A stretch of 64,000 nucleotides of DNA from Pandoraea iniqua (GCF_902459685.1 NZ_CABPSF010000001.1:930001-994000); one strand, 5' to 3'; shown: positions 41,570 through 49,863, counted from the stretch's first letter. Notes: generated by a model from the sequence alone, not told the origin. A program made the numbers and translations.

Positions 41570-41950
41570 TTACGCCTCGTCGATCTGCGGCGGTTTGCCG
41601 CGGCGCAGGCTGAGTTGGGCCAGCACATCGGCGTGCTGATTGCCCCAGCGGTAGAGCATCTCGATGGGTTCGATGAACAATTCGCCCAGCGGCGTGAGCG
41701 AATACTCGACCTTCGGCGGCACGACGGCATAGACCTCGCGATGGATCAGCCCGTCGCGCTCAAGCTCGCGCAAGGTCTGCGTGAGCATCTTCTTCGAGAT
41801 ACCCGGCAGGCGGCGCTGCAACTCGCCGGTGCGCGTGGTGCCGCACTGCAACGCGTACAGGACCATGCTCGTCCACTTGACGCTGAACAGCTCCAGCACG
41901 CGGCGCGGCACGCAGGTTTCTTCAAAAACGAAGGGTTCGGACTTGCCCAT
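41570..41950 (-). CDS. HxlR family transcriptional regulator
   Basis: 126 residues beginning MGKSEPFVFEETCVPRRVLELFSVKWTSMVLYALQCG. The HxlR winged helix core (LQRRLPGISKKMLTQTLRELERDGLIHREVYAVVPPKVEYSLTPLG) is complete. The cysteine at residue 13 matches the redox- or aldehyde-sensing position of YodB and HypR-like members. It is divergent from the flavin monooxygenase gene at 42110, which it very likely represses; the spacer has inverted repeats. The long frame reaching 42571 has no support and would cross into the neighbour's promoter. Confidence 0.87.
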   Translation of the reverse strand: MGKSEPFVFEETCVPRRVLELFSVKWTSMVLYALQCGTTRTGELQRRLPGISKKMLTQTLRELERDGLIHREVYAVVPPKVEYSLTPLGELFIEPIEMLYRWGNQHADVLAQLSLRRGKPPQIDEA

Positions 41951-42032
41951 GGTAACCAAATGGTGACTATTCAACTGAAAGGTGCCTACTGGGGATTTTG
42001 GCCCTTCGTCACTATACTTTGAGCCGATAGTG
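41951..42032. promoter_or_regulatory. Divergent spacer with HxlR-type inverted repeats
   Basis: Between the HxlR gene (start 41950) and the monooxygenase gene (start 42110) lie GGTAACC-AAAT-GGTGAC at 41951-41967, an imperfect inverted repeat touching the HxlR start, and CACTAT-N11-ATAGTG at 42010-42032. GTNACC-type half-sites are usual for HxlR proteins, so the first is a good autorepression site and the second may cover the monooxygenase promoter. Confidence 0.5.
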
Positions 42033-42109
42033 CGTGTCACCCGTTGCGAAGCGCCGGGCATATGGCTGGCGTCGCTGGCATCCGACATGTCACCTGAATG
42101 GAGACCTTC

Positions 42110-43111
42110 ATGAGCAGTTTGTCGAAAACGGCCCTCTCGATCCTCGATCTGGTGCCGGTGCGCGCCGGTGGCACGGTGGCCGAAGCCCTCAAGCAATCCG
42201 CCGAACTGGCACAGCATGTCGAGCGGCTGGGATTCAATCGGTTCTGGCTGGCCGAGCATCACAACATGGATGGCATTGCCAGCTCGGCGACCGCATTGCT
42301 GATCGGCCATGTCGCGGGCAAGACGTCGCGCATTCGCGTCGGCTCGGGCGGCATCATGCTGCCGAACCATCCGCCGATGGTCGTGGCGGAAAATTTCGGC
42401 ACGCTCGCGGCGTTGTACCCGGGGCGTATCGATCTCGGGTTGGGACGTGCGCCGGGGGCCGATCAGGCCACCATGCGCGCATTGCGTCGCGACCGCTTGT
42501 CCAACGGCGACGATTTCCCGGAACAAGTGGCCGAGCTGCGCGCATTGCTCGCGCCCGCACAGCCGGGACAACGGCTCGTAGCAACGCCGGGTGCCGGCAG
42601 CGATATTCCCGTGTGGCTGCTGGGATCGTCATTGTTCTCGGCACAACTCGCGGCGCATCTGGGGCTGCCGTACGCGTTTGCATCGCACTTCGCACCGCGC
42701 TTCCTGTTCGACGCGTTGCGGCTGTATCGCGAACTTTTCCGTCCGTCGGCCGTGCTCGACAAGCCCTACGTGATGATTGGGGCGCCGGTGATCGCGGCAC
42801 CGACGGATGAGGAGGCGGCGTTCCTTGCGACGTCCTCGCAGCAGAAGATTCTGGCGCTCATGCGAGGGCAGAGCCTGAAGCTGCAACCACCGGTGAACGA
42901 CATGGATCAGCGTTGGGACCCCGCCGAGCAGCATTCGGTCGAGGCATTCCTTGGCGTGTCGGTGGTCGGTGGCCCCGAACGGGTGAAGGCCGGACTCTCA
43001 GAGCTTGTCGAGCGCACGCAAGCCGACGAACTCATGCTCGTGACCGATATCTACGATCCGGCGTTGCGCCTGCGGTCGTGCGACATCGTGGCGTCGGTCT
43101 GGAAGGATTGA
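42110..43111 (+). CDS. LLM class flavin-dependent oxidoreductase (bacterial luciferase-like)
   Basis: 333 residues. The N-terminal region [44 protein letters not shown] is the standard luciferase-like monooxygenase start, and [27 protein letters not shown] is also family-typical (TIM barrel). Such enzymes use FMNH2 supplied by a reductase, or bind F420. GGAG six bases before the ATG at 42110 decides the start over the ATG at 42098. It is divergent from the HxlR regulator. Substrate unknown; HxlR control suggests response to quinones, aldehydes or electrophiles. Confidence 0.87.
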   Translation: MSSLSKTALSILDLVPVRAGGTVAEALKQSAELAQHVERLGFNRFWLAEHHNMDGIASSATALLIGHVAGKTSRIRVGSGGIMLPNHPPMVVAENFGTLAALYPGRIDLGLGRAPGADQATMRALRRDRLSNGDDFPEQVAELRALLAPAQPGQRLVATPGAGSDIPVWLLGSSLFSAQLAAHLGLPYAFASHFAPRFLFDALRLYRELFRPSAVLDKPYVMIGAPVIAAPTDEEAAFLATSSQQKILALMRGQSLKLQPPVNDMDQRWDPAEQHSVEAFLGVSVVGGPERVKAGLSELVERTQADELMLVTDIYDPALRLRSCDIVASVWKD

Positions 43112-43176
43112 TGACGGGAGAGGTGCAATGCGGACGATGGCGTCAGCGTTACGCGTGACGTCGCCGGTGCGCGAAA

Positions 43177-43202
43177 CGAGGATCGGCCGCCGCCGATCCT
43201 CG
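43177..43202. terminator. Perfect hairpin between convergent genes, likely bidirectional terminator
   Basis: CGAGGATCGGC and GCCGATCCTCG form an 11-bp stem with a CGCC loop between the monooxygenase stop (43111) and the DadA-like stop (43211). There is no T-run on either strand, so termination efficiency is uncertain. Confidence 0.55.
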
Positions 43203-43210
43203 CGAATCGA

Positions 43211-44479
43211 TCAGCGGAAGCGCCCGATCGAGAACGGCGAGAGGTCCAGCAACGGACGCTCGCCCGCCACCAGCGCCGCGACGGCGCGACCGGTCGATGC
43301 GGCAGCCGTCAGGCCGACGTGGCCATGGCCGAACGCGTAGAAGGCGTTCGGCACTTTCGATGCGGCACCCAGCACGGGCAATGAGTCCGGCGTACTAGGC
43401 CGGAAACCCTGCCACCGCGCGCCATCGACCGATTGCGTCGATTTTTCGCCGGCGACCGCCCCCGGAAACATCTTGTGCAACTGGCGCAGCAGCAGGTCGG
43501 CGCGACGCCAGTTCGGTGGCGCTTGCAGGCCGGCCAGCTCGACCGTGCCGGCACCGCGCAGGCGGCCATTCATCGGCGTGGCAAACAGTTTTCCCTCCGC
43601 CCACATCACCGGACGCGACGGCATTTCCACAGGCGTCGGTATCTCCACGTGATAGCCGCGCTCGGTGTCGAACACGATGCCATCGCCCAACTGCCGGACG
43701 AAGGGCGCGGACCATGCACCTGCTGCGACGACGACCGCGCGGGCTGGCTCGCGGCCCGCTTCGGTGTGAACGGCAACGACCTGCGAACCGTTGGTCTCGA
43801 TGGCCTTGGCCGCCGAGTCGACGATGCGCCCGCCGCGTGCGACCACTTGCGCCGTCAAGCGAGCGAGCATCGCCCCCGGGTCCGACGTGTGGCCCGTCTC
43901 GCTGATATAGCGGGCCCCTACGAAGTCATTCGATAACGTGGGTTCGAACTCGCGCAATGCTGCGGCGTTCAGTGTCTCGATCTGTACGCCATTCTCACGG
44001 CGTAACGTCATGCCGCCTTCGTCGCCCTGCATGCCGCTCTGGCTTGAATAGGCGATGAGATACCCGCGCCGCGTGACCAGATCGTTCGCGTTGGCGTCGT
44101 CGAGCAACGGTTGATAAGCGTCGAGCGCCGGGCCGAGCAGCGCACGCAAGGCGCGCGCTTGTGCGGCCACCCGGGCGGGTTGGCTGGCCGCCACGAATCG
44201 CATCAACCAAGGCACCATGCGCGGCAAGTACGACCAGCGCAGCACCAGCGGGCCGTCAGGTTGCAGCAGCCAGCCGGGCACCTGCCAGAGCACACCGGGC
44301 ATGGCGATGGGGACGACGGAGGAACCGTTGATACAGCCCGCATTGCCAAGCGATGCTGCCTGACGTGCCGACTGTCGATCGACAATCACGACGGGAAGGC
44401 CCGCTCGCTGGAGATAGGCGGCGGTGCACACGCCGACCAGGCCGCCGCCGATGACGACAACCGGACGCGAATCATTCAT
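43211..44479 (-). CDS. DadA-type FAD-dependent D-amino acid dehydrogenase
   Basis: 422 residues. The FAD-binding Rossmann motif VVVIGGGLVGVCTAAYLQRAG starts at residue about 8; PVVIVDRQ follows, and the C-terminal SVDGARWQGFRPSTPDSLPVLG and FYAFGHGHVGLTAAASTGRAVA blocks are typical of DadA-like oxidoreductases. It oxidises a D-amino acid (or glycine or sarcosine-like amine) and passes electrons to the respiratory chain. The ATG at 44479 with AGGA eight bases upstream is preferred to one seven codons earlier. It appears monocistronic. Several DadA-like paralogues with unknown substrates are common in this group, so I give no symbol. Confidence 0.84.
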   Translation of the reverse strand: MNDSRPVVVIGGGLVGVCTAAYLQRAGLPVVIVDRQSARQAASLGNAGCINGSSVVPIAMPGVLWQVPGWLLQPDGPLVLRWSYLPRMVPWLMRFVAASQPARVAAQARALRALLGPALDAYQPLLDDANANDLVTRRGYLIAYSSQSGMQGDEGGMTLRRENGVQIETLNAAALREFEPTLSNDFVGARYISETGHTSDPGAMLARLTAQVVARGGRIVDSAAKAIETNGSQVVAVHTEAGREPARAVVVAAGAWSAPFVRQLGDGIVFDTERGYHVEIPTPVEMPSRPVMWAEGKLFATPMNGRLRGAGTVELAGLQAPPNWRRADLLLRQLHKMFPGAVAGEKSTQSVDGARWQGFRPSTPDSLPVLGAASKVPNAFYAFGHGHVGLTAAASTGRAVAALVAGERPLLDLSPFSIGRFR

Positions 44480-44578
44480 GAAGCAGTCCTGCGAAAGCAC
44501 GAAAGCGGCTAGTGTACTGCGTCGGATACGCGTGTCCGTCGCCCGTCAAAAATAGCGTCCGACGCACATCTGCGTGGC

Positions 44579-44611
44579 CGGACGCTGAGCGGACGCCGAG
44601 CGGACGCCGAG
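44579..44611. repeat. 11-bp tandem repeat, three copies
   Basis: CGGACGCTGAG, CGGACGCCGAG and CGGACGCCGAG lie between the DadA-like gene (start 44479) and the aldo/keto reductase stop (44621). No function is evident; the array is another example of the intergenic triplications seen in this window. Confidence 0.7.
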
Positions 44612-44620
44612 GTCGATGCG

Positions 44621-45454
44621 TCAGATCATTTCAAGTGGCCGCTTGCGCGAGGGCGCTTCGAAATGATGGTTGAGCGCCGAGAGGTCCTCGGGACTCAGTA
44701 CGAGATCGCGGGCAGCGCGATTTGCGCGCACGTGGGCTTCCGAACTCGCCTTGGGAATGGCGATGACCCCCGGTCGGTGCAGCACCCAAGCCAACGCGAC
44801 CTGAAGCGGTGCGACGTTGTGCGCGCGCGCAATGTCGCCGAGTACGCCGTCGGTCGGCAAACGTCCCTGCTCGATGGGCGAATACGCCATCACCGGCAAT
44901 TCGCGTTCGGCAAGCCACGGAATGAGGTCGTACTCAGGGACACGCCGCGAAAGGTTGTACAGCACCTGATTCGTTACGCACTCGTCGCCACCCGGCGTAT
45001 CGAACAATTCCTCCATGTCGTCGGTGTCGAAATTGCTGACACCCCAATGGCGAATCTTGCCGGCGTCGCGCAACGCTTCGAAACCTTCGATCGTCTCTTC
45101 GAGTGGCACCGTGCCACGCCAATGCAACAGATAGAGATCGAGGCGATCCGTACCCAGACGTTCGAGACTGCGCTCACAGGCCGCGATCACGCCGCGTCGC
45201 GAAGCATTGTGCGGATAGACCTTGCTCACGAGAAAGACCTGATCGCGCAGGCCGTCGAGTGCCTCGCCGACAAGACGCTCGGTGGCGCCTTCGCCATACA
45301 TCTCGGCGGTGTCGACCAGCGTCATGCCGAGCGAGACGCCGTGGCGCAGTGCCGCAATTTCCTCGCGGCGGCGCTCCGGTTTCTCACCCATCATCCAGGT
45401 GCCCTGTCCCAGCACGGGCACTGCCTCTCCGTTCTGAAAAGTGACCGTTCGCAT
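44621..45454 (-). CDS. Aldo/keto reductase
   Basis: 277 residues. The catalytic tetrad is complete: D48 and Y53 (VDTAEMYGEG), K78 (LVSKVYP) and H111 (LLHWRG). NADPH is expected to bind in the C-terminal AIPKASSEAHVRANRAA region. The fold is a cytoplasmic TIM barrel that reduces aldehydes or ketones. GGAGGA five to six bases before the ATG at 45454 decides the start. It is monocistronic, with a possible operator at 45549-45567 upstream. Closest in wording to YeaE/YtbE-type reductases; substrate open. Confidence 0.87.
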   Translation of the reverse strand: MRTVTFQNGEAVPVLGQGTWMMGEKPERRREEIAALRHGVSLGMTLVDTAEMYGEGATERLVGEALDGLRDQVFLVSKVYPHNASRRGVIAACERSLERLGTDRLDLYLLHWRGTVPLEETIEGFEALRDAGKIRHWGVSNFDTDDMEELFDTPGGDECVTNQVLYNLSRRVPEYDLIPWLAERELPVMAYSPIEQGRLPTDGVLGDIARAHNVAPLQVALAWVLHRPGVIAIPKASSEAHVRANRAARDLVLSPEDLSALNHHFEAPSRKRPLEMI

Positions 45455-45548
45455 GTTGTGTCCTCCATGGTTTTGATGGTCATTATCGACCCGGATGTCG
45501 AGGCATGACCAGCGCAATGAGGGGTTCTCGCAACACTTTGCGGTGCTG

Positions 45549-45567
45549 TCCGAGTGTTTTGCTCGGA
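45549..45567. promoter_or_regulatory. TCCGAG-N7-CTCGGA inverted repeat upstream of the aldo/keto reductase
   Basis: A perfect 6-7-6 interrupted palindrome lies about 95 bp upstream of the reductase start. Its geometry suits a dimeric regulator, but no regulator gene adjoins. Confidence 0.4.
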
Positions 45568-45800
45568 TAACTCCGAAACACGGTACGGAAAACACCGCTA
45601 TTCCCTTCGGTCGCGATTTCTCTCGGATAGTTCACAGACTTTTGGCGGCGCCGTCGGGATACGCTTGCCTCACCGATGTGCATGGCAAATGTTGCTACGC
45701 AGCGAGACGGCTCGGGAGTGGCTTTGGCTGTGTACGTCGGACCTCACGGGCATACCTGAAGCACGTGCCGGTGAGGGGGGCGGTGGTCACGCCGGTGGAA

Positions 45801-45851
45801 AAAAGAAAGCCCCGCGAGCGGGGCTAAAGGCCGGCCGAGTGGAAGCCGGCC
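45801..45851 (-). terminator. Double hairpin with T-run on the minus strand, possible end of a small RNA
   Basis: Read on the minus strand: GGCCGGC-N9-GCCGGCC (45851-45829), then AGCCCCG-N4-CGGGGCT (45825-45808), then TTTCTTTTTT. This is a good Rho-independent terminator, yet no minus-strand coding gene lies between it and the divergent b561 gene at 46079. It may end a small RNA starting in the AT-rich part near 45980-46010. Confidence 0.55.
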
Positions 45852-46007
45852 AAGGAGGGTGATTCGGTTCCACTTTGCAGGGGGGGCTGCGCGTGTTTGC
45901 ACGTGGGGGCAAGCCGGTTGCCCGGACGCGAGGCGTATTTTCGGCATGGATGGCTTGGCGGTGAGGAGGACGATTCTTAATCTGAATGAGAAACTTGAAG
46001 TAACAAT

Positions 46008-46027
46008 TGTGACCTTTTCGCGTCACA
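46008..46027. promoter_or_regulatory. TGTGAC-N8-GTCACA palindrome upstream of cytochrome b561
   Basis: Perfect 6-bp arms eight bases apart lie 51 bp upstream of the b561 ATG. The half-sites resemble CRP/FNR-family sites, but the spacing is four bases too long for those proteins. An operator for another dimeric regulator is possible. Confidence 0.4.
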
Positions 46028-46078
46028 GGCCGGAAGCGATAATGTTTTCGCCGTCGTCAGAACAGGAGTCCCCCGAAT

Positions 46079-46660
46079 ATGGATAAGGCGATCCAGTCCG
46101 ATCCGTCCCGCCGATCGATCGCGGCGCTCGCGCCGTTTGACCGCTATACGCCGCCCGCCATCTTTTTTCACTGGGCGATTGCCTTGCTGATCGTGGTTGC
46201 GTATGCCGCGGTGATCGCCAAGGGCTATCTGCCGCGTGGCAGTGCTCCGCGGGCGCTGTCGATGGTGATTCACGAATGGGCGGGGATGACGGCGCTGGTG
46301 CTGGCCGTGCCGCGCTTGGTGTGGCGCGTGGTGAAGGGGGCGCCGCCCGCGCTACCCGGTCAGGGGTGGCTGGTGCGTGCCGGGTCGGCCGTTGTGCACC
46401 TTGCGCTCTACCTGTTCATCTTCGCGCAGCCGATTCTGGGATATCTGACGCTCAACGCCGGCGGGCATGTGTTGACGATTCCGGGGCTGGATATCGCACT
46501 GCCGCAATTCATCGACAAAGACGTGGAGACGCGCCGTTCGATCAAGGAGATTCACGAGACGATCGGCACGGCGTTCTACTGGGTGATCGGCCTGCATGCA
46601 CTGGCCGCGTTGTGGCATCACTACTTCCGCCGCGACAACACCCTGCGGCGCATGCTGTGA
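46079..46660 (+). CDS. Cytochrome b561 family protein
   Basis: 193 residues with four membrane helices and the haem-ligand histidines of the CybB family: FHWAIALLIV (helix 1), MVIHEWAGMTALVLAVPRLVWR (helix 2), VVHLALYLFIFAQPILGYL (helix 3) and HETIGTAFYWVIGLHALAALWHHY (helix 4). It is a di-haem inner-membrane electron carrier that moves electrons between quinol and acceptors; CybB oxidises superoxide in E. coli. It starts with FDRYTPPAIFFHW, very typical. It stands alone and converges on the TonB-dependent receptor gene. Confidence 0.9.
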   Translation: MDKAIQSDPSRRSIAALAPFDRYTPPAIFFHWAIALLIVVAYAAVIAKGYLPRGSAPRALSMVIHEWAGMTALVLAVPRLVWRVVKGAPPALPGQGWLVRAGSAVVHLALYLFIFAQPILGYLTLNAGGHVLTIPGLDIALPQFIDKDVETRRSIKEIHETIGTAFYWVIGLHALAALWHHYFRRDNTLRRML

Positions 46661-46687
46661 CTCAGCGCGCGCCGCAGGTACCCGGCA

Positions 46688-48781
46688 TCAGAACGTGAAA
46701 CGAACGCCGGCGAAGACGCTTCGCCCGTCACCCGGGTAGAACACGGCGGTGTTGGCCGTACGCGCGTCGGTCACGGTGCTGAAGTCCGACACGTAGCGCT
46801 TGTCGGTCAGGTTGCGGGCATCGACGTAGAACGTGACGCCGCGTTGCACGAGGTACGACGCCTGCAAGCCGATCAGCGTGTAACCCGGCACTCGCATCGT
46901 ATTCGCGTAGTCGACCCACGCGCCGGTCGGCACCCAGTCGAGTGACGCGGCAATCTGGAAGCGATTGGTCAGCGCGTAGCCCAACGTCGTGCGCAACACG
47001 TTGGTCGGCACACCGGCGATGTGGTTATTGCCGTACTGCGGGTCGTTGCGGAAGCGGAAGTCGCTGTAGTTCCAGATCTGCGACAGCGTGATGCGATCGC
47101 CGGTCGCGACGACGTCCTTGAACAAATCGAACGAGGCGCCGACTTCCAGCCCTTGCAGCACGGTCTTGTTCGCGTTGAACGTCGAGGCGGGAATGTCGGG
47201 CGACGTCGTGTATTGCAGCAGTTGATCGCGTACCAGCGAGCGGTAGGCCGTGACGTCCCACGCGACGCTGCCGAGCTTGCCGCGCGTACCGGCTTCCACC
47301 GTCCACGCATGCTGCGCTGCCAGCGGCACGAAGCGCGAGGTCGCACCGAAGGTCTGCGACAAGTCGGTGAAGTCAGGCACGTCGGCACTGCGCGTGATGT
47401 CGATGAACGCCTGCACATCCTTGCGCGGTTCCCACAGCAGACCGATCTTCGGATTCACGCCCGAGTAGGCGGCGCTCGTCGAACGGTAGTTCGGATCGCC
47501 GGGCAGGCCGCCGTAGTCGACATATTGGCGCACATCGCGATAAGCCTTGGCGCCGATCATCAGGCCGACCGTCGGCAGGAAGAACAGGCGGTTTTCGAAA
47601 TACGCCTCGTAGTTGTACGCGCTCTGCCGTGAGTTGAGCGTTTGCGCGCCGCGATTGCCGTTCACGTTGACGTACTGATCGGCCTGCGTGTTACCGCCGA
47701 AGAAGCGGGCGCCGACGATCAGGTCGTTGCGCATGCCGGCAAGCGTGAGGTTGGCGGTGTAGCGCGGGGCAATGCCGTATGTCCAGCCGTCCTGATCCAG
47801 TGCTTGGAAGATCGGGTGGTACAGGCTCTTGTGAATCACCCACGAGGCGATGTCCAACTGGCCGACATCGAGACGGATGGTGGTCAGGTTGCCGATACGC
47901 TCGGTGCGCGTGTTGCGGGCCTGATCGCCGGAGACGGCCGATGCCGCTGCCTTGGTCGGGTTGTTCAGCGCGTCGAACAACGAGAGCGTGCCGGGCAGCT
48001 TCTGATCGACGATATAGGCGCCGAAGAAGAAGCGCGTTTCAACGCGCGGCGAGAACTTGTAGCCGATGTTGGCGTTGAACTGGGCGTACGTGCCCTTGTC
48101 GTGATCGCGATAGCCGTCGGCGCGGTTGACGGTAATGGTCGCGAGCGCATCGAGCGGCCCGAAGATGCGCGACATCTGGCCGCTGGCGCGCACATTGCCG
48201 AAGCTGCCGCCATCGATGCGGAACTGGTTCGGTGCCTCGGCCGTATAGGCGGTCGGTGTGACGAAGTTCAGCGCGCCGCCGAGTGTAGTGGCGCCGTAGG
48301 CGAGGCCGTTGCCGCCCTTGTAGATTTCGGTCGAGCGCAGGCCCAGCGGATCGATCTGGTAGTAGTCGCCGCTGCCGTCGGCGAGATTCGTCGGAATGCC
48401 GTCTTGCAGGATGTCTAGACCGCGCACGTGGTAGCCGCGCGCGATGCCCGAGCCGCGAATCGACAGACGCAGTTCTTGCCCGTAACGGCTTTGCACGTAG
48501 ACACCGGGGGTGTCTTTGAGCACGTCGCGCAGGTTGAACGCGTAGGTGTTCTGGTACGCGTCAGCGTCGACAAAGGCGACCGAGCCCGCCGTCTGGAACA
48601 GATTGGCCTTTTGTTCTTCCACGCTGGGGGAGGTCAGTGATTCGGCAGGCGCATTGACCGTGGTGGTCGGCAGCGTGGCGACCGGCGCACCGGACGTCTG
48701 GGCGAGTGCGTTGCCGCCGAGCGAAGCGAGGGCGAGCGCGATGGCCGTTTGCAACGGCTTCTGTGTGATGGGACGTAGCAT
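46688..48781 (-). CDS. TonB-dependent outer-membrane receptor (FecA-like)
   Basis: 697 residues. Signal peptide MLRPITQKPLQTAIALALASLGGNALAQ, a plug domain at about 60-165 (LRDVLKDTPGVYVQSRYGQELRLSIRGSGIARGYHVRGLDILQDGIP), then a 22-strand barrel ending NTAVFYPGDGRSVFAGVRFTF with a C-terminal Phe. It imports a metal chelate or other scarce ligand using TonB energy. The ATG at 48781 starts the signal peptide; the longer frame is not supported. No N-terminal signalling domain or FecIR pair is seen. A DUF2946 protein gene lies just upstream in the same direction, an association often seen with metal (notably copper) handling. Confidence 0.9.
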   Translation of the reverse strand: MLRPITQKPLQTAIALALASLGGNALAQTSGAPVATLPTTTVNAPAESLTSPSVEEQKANLFQTAGSVAFVDADAYQNTYAFNLRDVLKDTPGVYVQSRYGQELRLSIRGSGIARGYHVRGLDILQDGIPTNLADGSGDYYQIDPLGLRSTEIYKGGNGLAYGATTLGGALNFVTPTAYTAEAPNQFRIDGGSFGNVRASGQMSRIFGPLDALATITVNRADGYRDHDKGTYAQFNANIGYKFSPRVETRFFFGAYIVDQKLPGTLSLFDALNNPTKAAASAVSGDQARNTRTERIGNLTTIRLDVGQLDIASWVIHKSLYHPIFQALDQDGWTYGIAPRYTANLTLAGMRNDLIVGARFFGGNTQADQYVNVNGNRGAQTLNSRQSAYNYEAYFENRLFFLPTVGLMIGAKAYRDVRQYVDYGGLPGDPNYRSTSAAYSGVNPKIGLLWEPRKDVQAFIDITRSADVPDFTDLSQTFGATSRFVPLAAQHAWTVEAGTRGKLGSVAWDVTAYRSLVRDQLLQYTTSPDIPASTFNANKTVLQGLEVGASFDLFKDVVATGDRITLSQIWNYSDFRFRNDPQYGNNHIAGVPTNVLRTTLGYALTNRFQIAASLDWVPTGAWVDYANTMRVPGYTLIGLQASYLVQRGVTFYVDARNLTDKRYVSDFSTVTDARTANTAVFYPGDGRSVFAGVRFTF

Positions 48782-49011
48782 GAGTGTCTCTCTGGCGACG
48801 GGGAAGCCGCCGCTCAATGATCGGGATTGCCGTGTGCAACGACGCATGGCATGCAGGTCGCGCACGAATGCCGCCGGCTCGCGCAAGCAGAGCAGCGCGA
48901 GCGACGACAGCAGAGCGTCGAGAGCAGTGCGTCGAAAGCCACACGGCGGAAACAGTCCGTCGAAAATCACCACCAACCGGCAGCTCGCCAGTTAGCAGGA
49001 ATACGACGTGA

Positions 49012-49509
49012 TCAGAGGGTCAGAGAGGGTGGCGCACGCGCCAGTGCTGCGGAGAAACGGGCGCGCGGATAGAACGGCACCAGCACGCGGGGGGCGTCGG
49101 CGGTGCCTGTCGGCGCGGCAGTGGGGAGGGTGATGAAATCGGAGGTGACGAGCGTCTGGTGCGACCAGAGCGAGCAGTAGCCGCACTTTTCCCAGTGTTC
49201 GGCAGACGCCAGCGAGTGATCCGGGCCGTCGTGCGCACTGTGAAGTTGGGCCGCATCGCCCGTCGCGGGCGGCGCTTGTGCGTCGTCGTGGCCGGAATGA
49301 CCATCGTGCACCGCAGCGCGCTGTGCGTCGGCGCGCGGGGTGCTGTTCGTCCCCAGCGCAGCCTGCGTGCCCTGCACCGTGCAGTAGACCGCGAACGGGT
49401 CTTTCTGCATGGCCGCACGCCATTGCGCAATCGCCGGCATGAGCGCTGCCAGCAGGATCGCCAGTAAGGCGATCCCGATAGCGACACGATGCTGGCGGAG
49501 CTTGCGCAT
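49012..49509 (-). CDS. DUF2946 family membrane-anchored protein
   Basis: 165 residues. An N-terminal hydrophobic segment (VAIGIALLAILLAALMPAIAQW), then a His- and Asp-rich central part (HDGHSGHDDAQ, HSAHDGPDH) and the family's C-rich signature HWEKCGYCSLWSHQ at about 105-118. DUF2946 proteins occur next to copper or TonB genes; the histidines and CxxC suggest metal binding in the periplasm (inference). It is 230 bp upstream of the TonB receptor gene and may form a unit with it. That 230-bp gap holds no other gene that I can see. Confidence 0.78.
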   Translation of the reverse strand: MRKLRQHRVAIGIALLAILLAALMPAIAQWRAAMQKDPFAVYCTVQGTQAALGTNSTPRADAQRAAVHDGHSGHDDAQAPPATGDAAQLHSAHDGPDHSLASAEHWEKCGYCSLWSHQTLVTSDFITLPTAAPTGTADAPRVLVPFYPRARFSAALARAPPSLTL

Positions 49510-49676
49510 GTCTGGGCCGAAGTTACGTAAAGTGTACGTTCAGGGAACCAGGCATTGTAGGGGCTGTCGTCGCGGCCCGTAAATGTTTTGCGTTCTCATG
49601 TAGGGAGGACGCGACAATTTGACGCATCGCTTCCCCCGGGCTGTCCGCACCCGGCGAAAACACGGTAATGCCGGGC

Positions 49677-49717
49677 AAAAAAAGAGGTGCCGCCTGCCCC
49701 CCAGCAGAAGCGGCACC
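49677..49717 (-). terminator. Rho-independent terminator after ompW
   Basis: On the minus strand GGTGCCGC pairs with GCGGCACC around a 16-base loop, followed by TCTTTTTTT. It lies 143 bp past the OmpW stop, beyond the octamer repeats, so those repeats are transcribed in the 3' untranslated region. Confidence 0.8.
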
Positions 49718-49770
49718 CCACACCGGATATCGGTTCCTCTATCCGCACATCATTCGTGCTTTATTCGTCC

Positions 49771-49863
49771 ATCGGCACATCGGCACATCGGCACATCAGC
49801 ACATCAGCACATCAGCAAATCCGCACATCAGCACATCAGCAAATCCGCACATCAGCACATCAG
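49771..49863. repeat. Octamer tandem repeat array (about 11.6 units)
   Basis: Head-to-tail 8-bp units: ATCGGCAC three times, then a mix of ATCAGCAC, ATCAGCAA and ATCCGCAC to 49863. The last units run into the stop codon of the OmpW gene (TGA on the minus strand at 49860-49862). ATCCGCAC also occurs alone at 49741. The array lies in a 350-bp gap (49510-49859) with no gene; it is non-coding on either strand as far as I can judge. Confidence 0.85.

Larger units (their letters stand above)
45455..46078. other. 624-bp intergenic region, no convincing protein gene
   Basis: Between the aldo/keto reductase start and the cytochrome b561 start I see only short overlapping frames with poor composition. 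The region holds the inverted repeat at 45549, two adjacent hairpins at 45808-45851 with a minus-strand T-run, GGGCAAGCCGGTTGCCC-like symmetry near 45909, and an AT-rich segment at about 45972-46010 that probably carries the b561 promoter. The hairpins suggest that a non-coding RNA may end here. Confidence 0.6.

Noticed and set aside
45495-45827. Overlapping plus-strand frames of about 100 codons in the 45.5-45.8 kb gap
   Set aside because: No ribosome site, no recognisable domain, and they run across hairpins; composition looks random.
46008-46027. CRP or FNR binding site before cytochrome b561
   Set aside because: The half-sites fit but the arms are 8 bases apart within TGTGAC/GTCACA (10 between TGTGA and TCACA), where CRP needs 6.
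49771-49863. Possible CRISPR array at the octamer repeats
   Set aside because: Units are 8 bp without spacers, and no cas gene is present; it is a simple tandem repeat.
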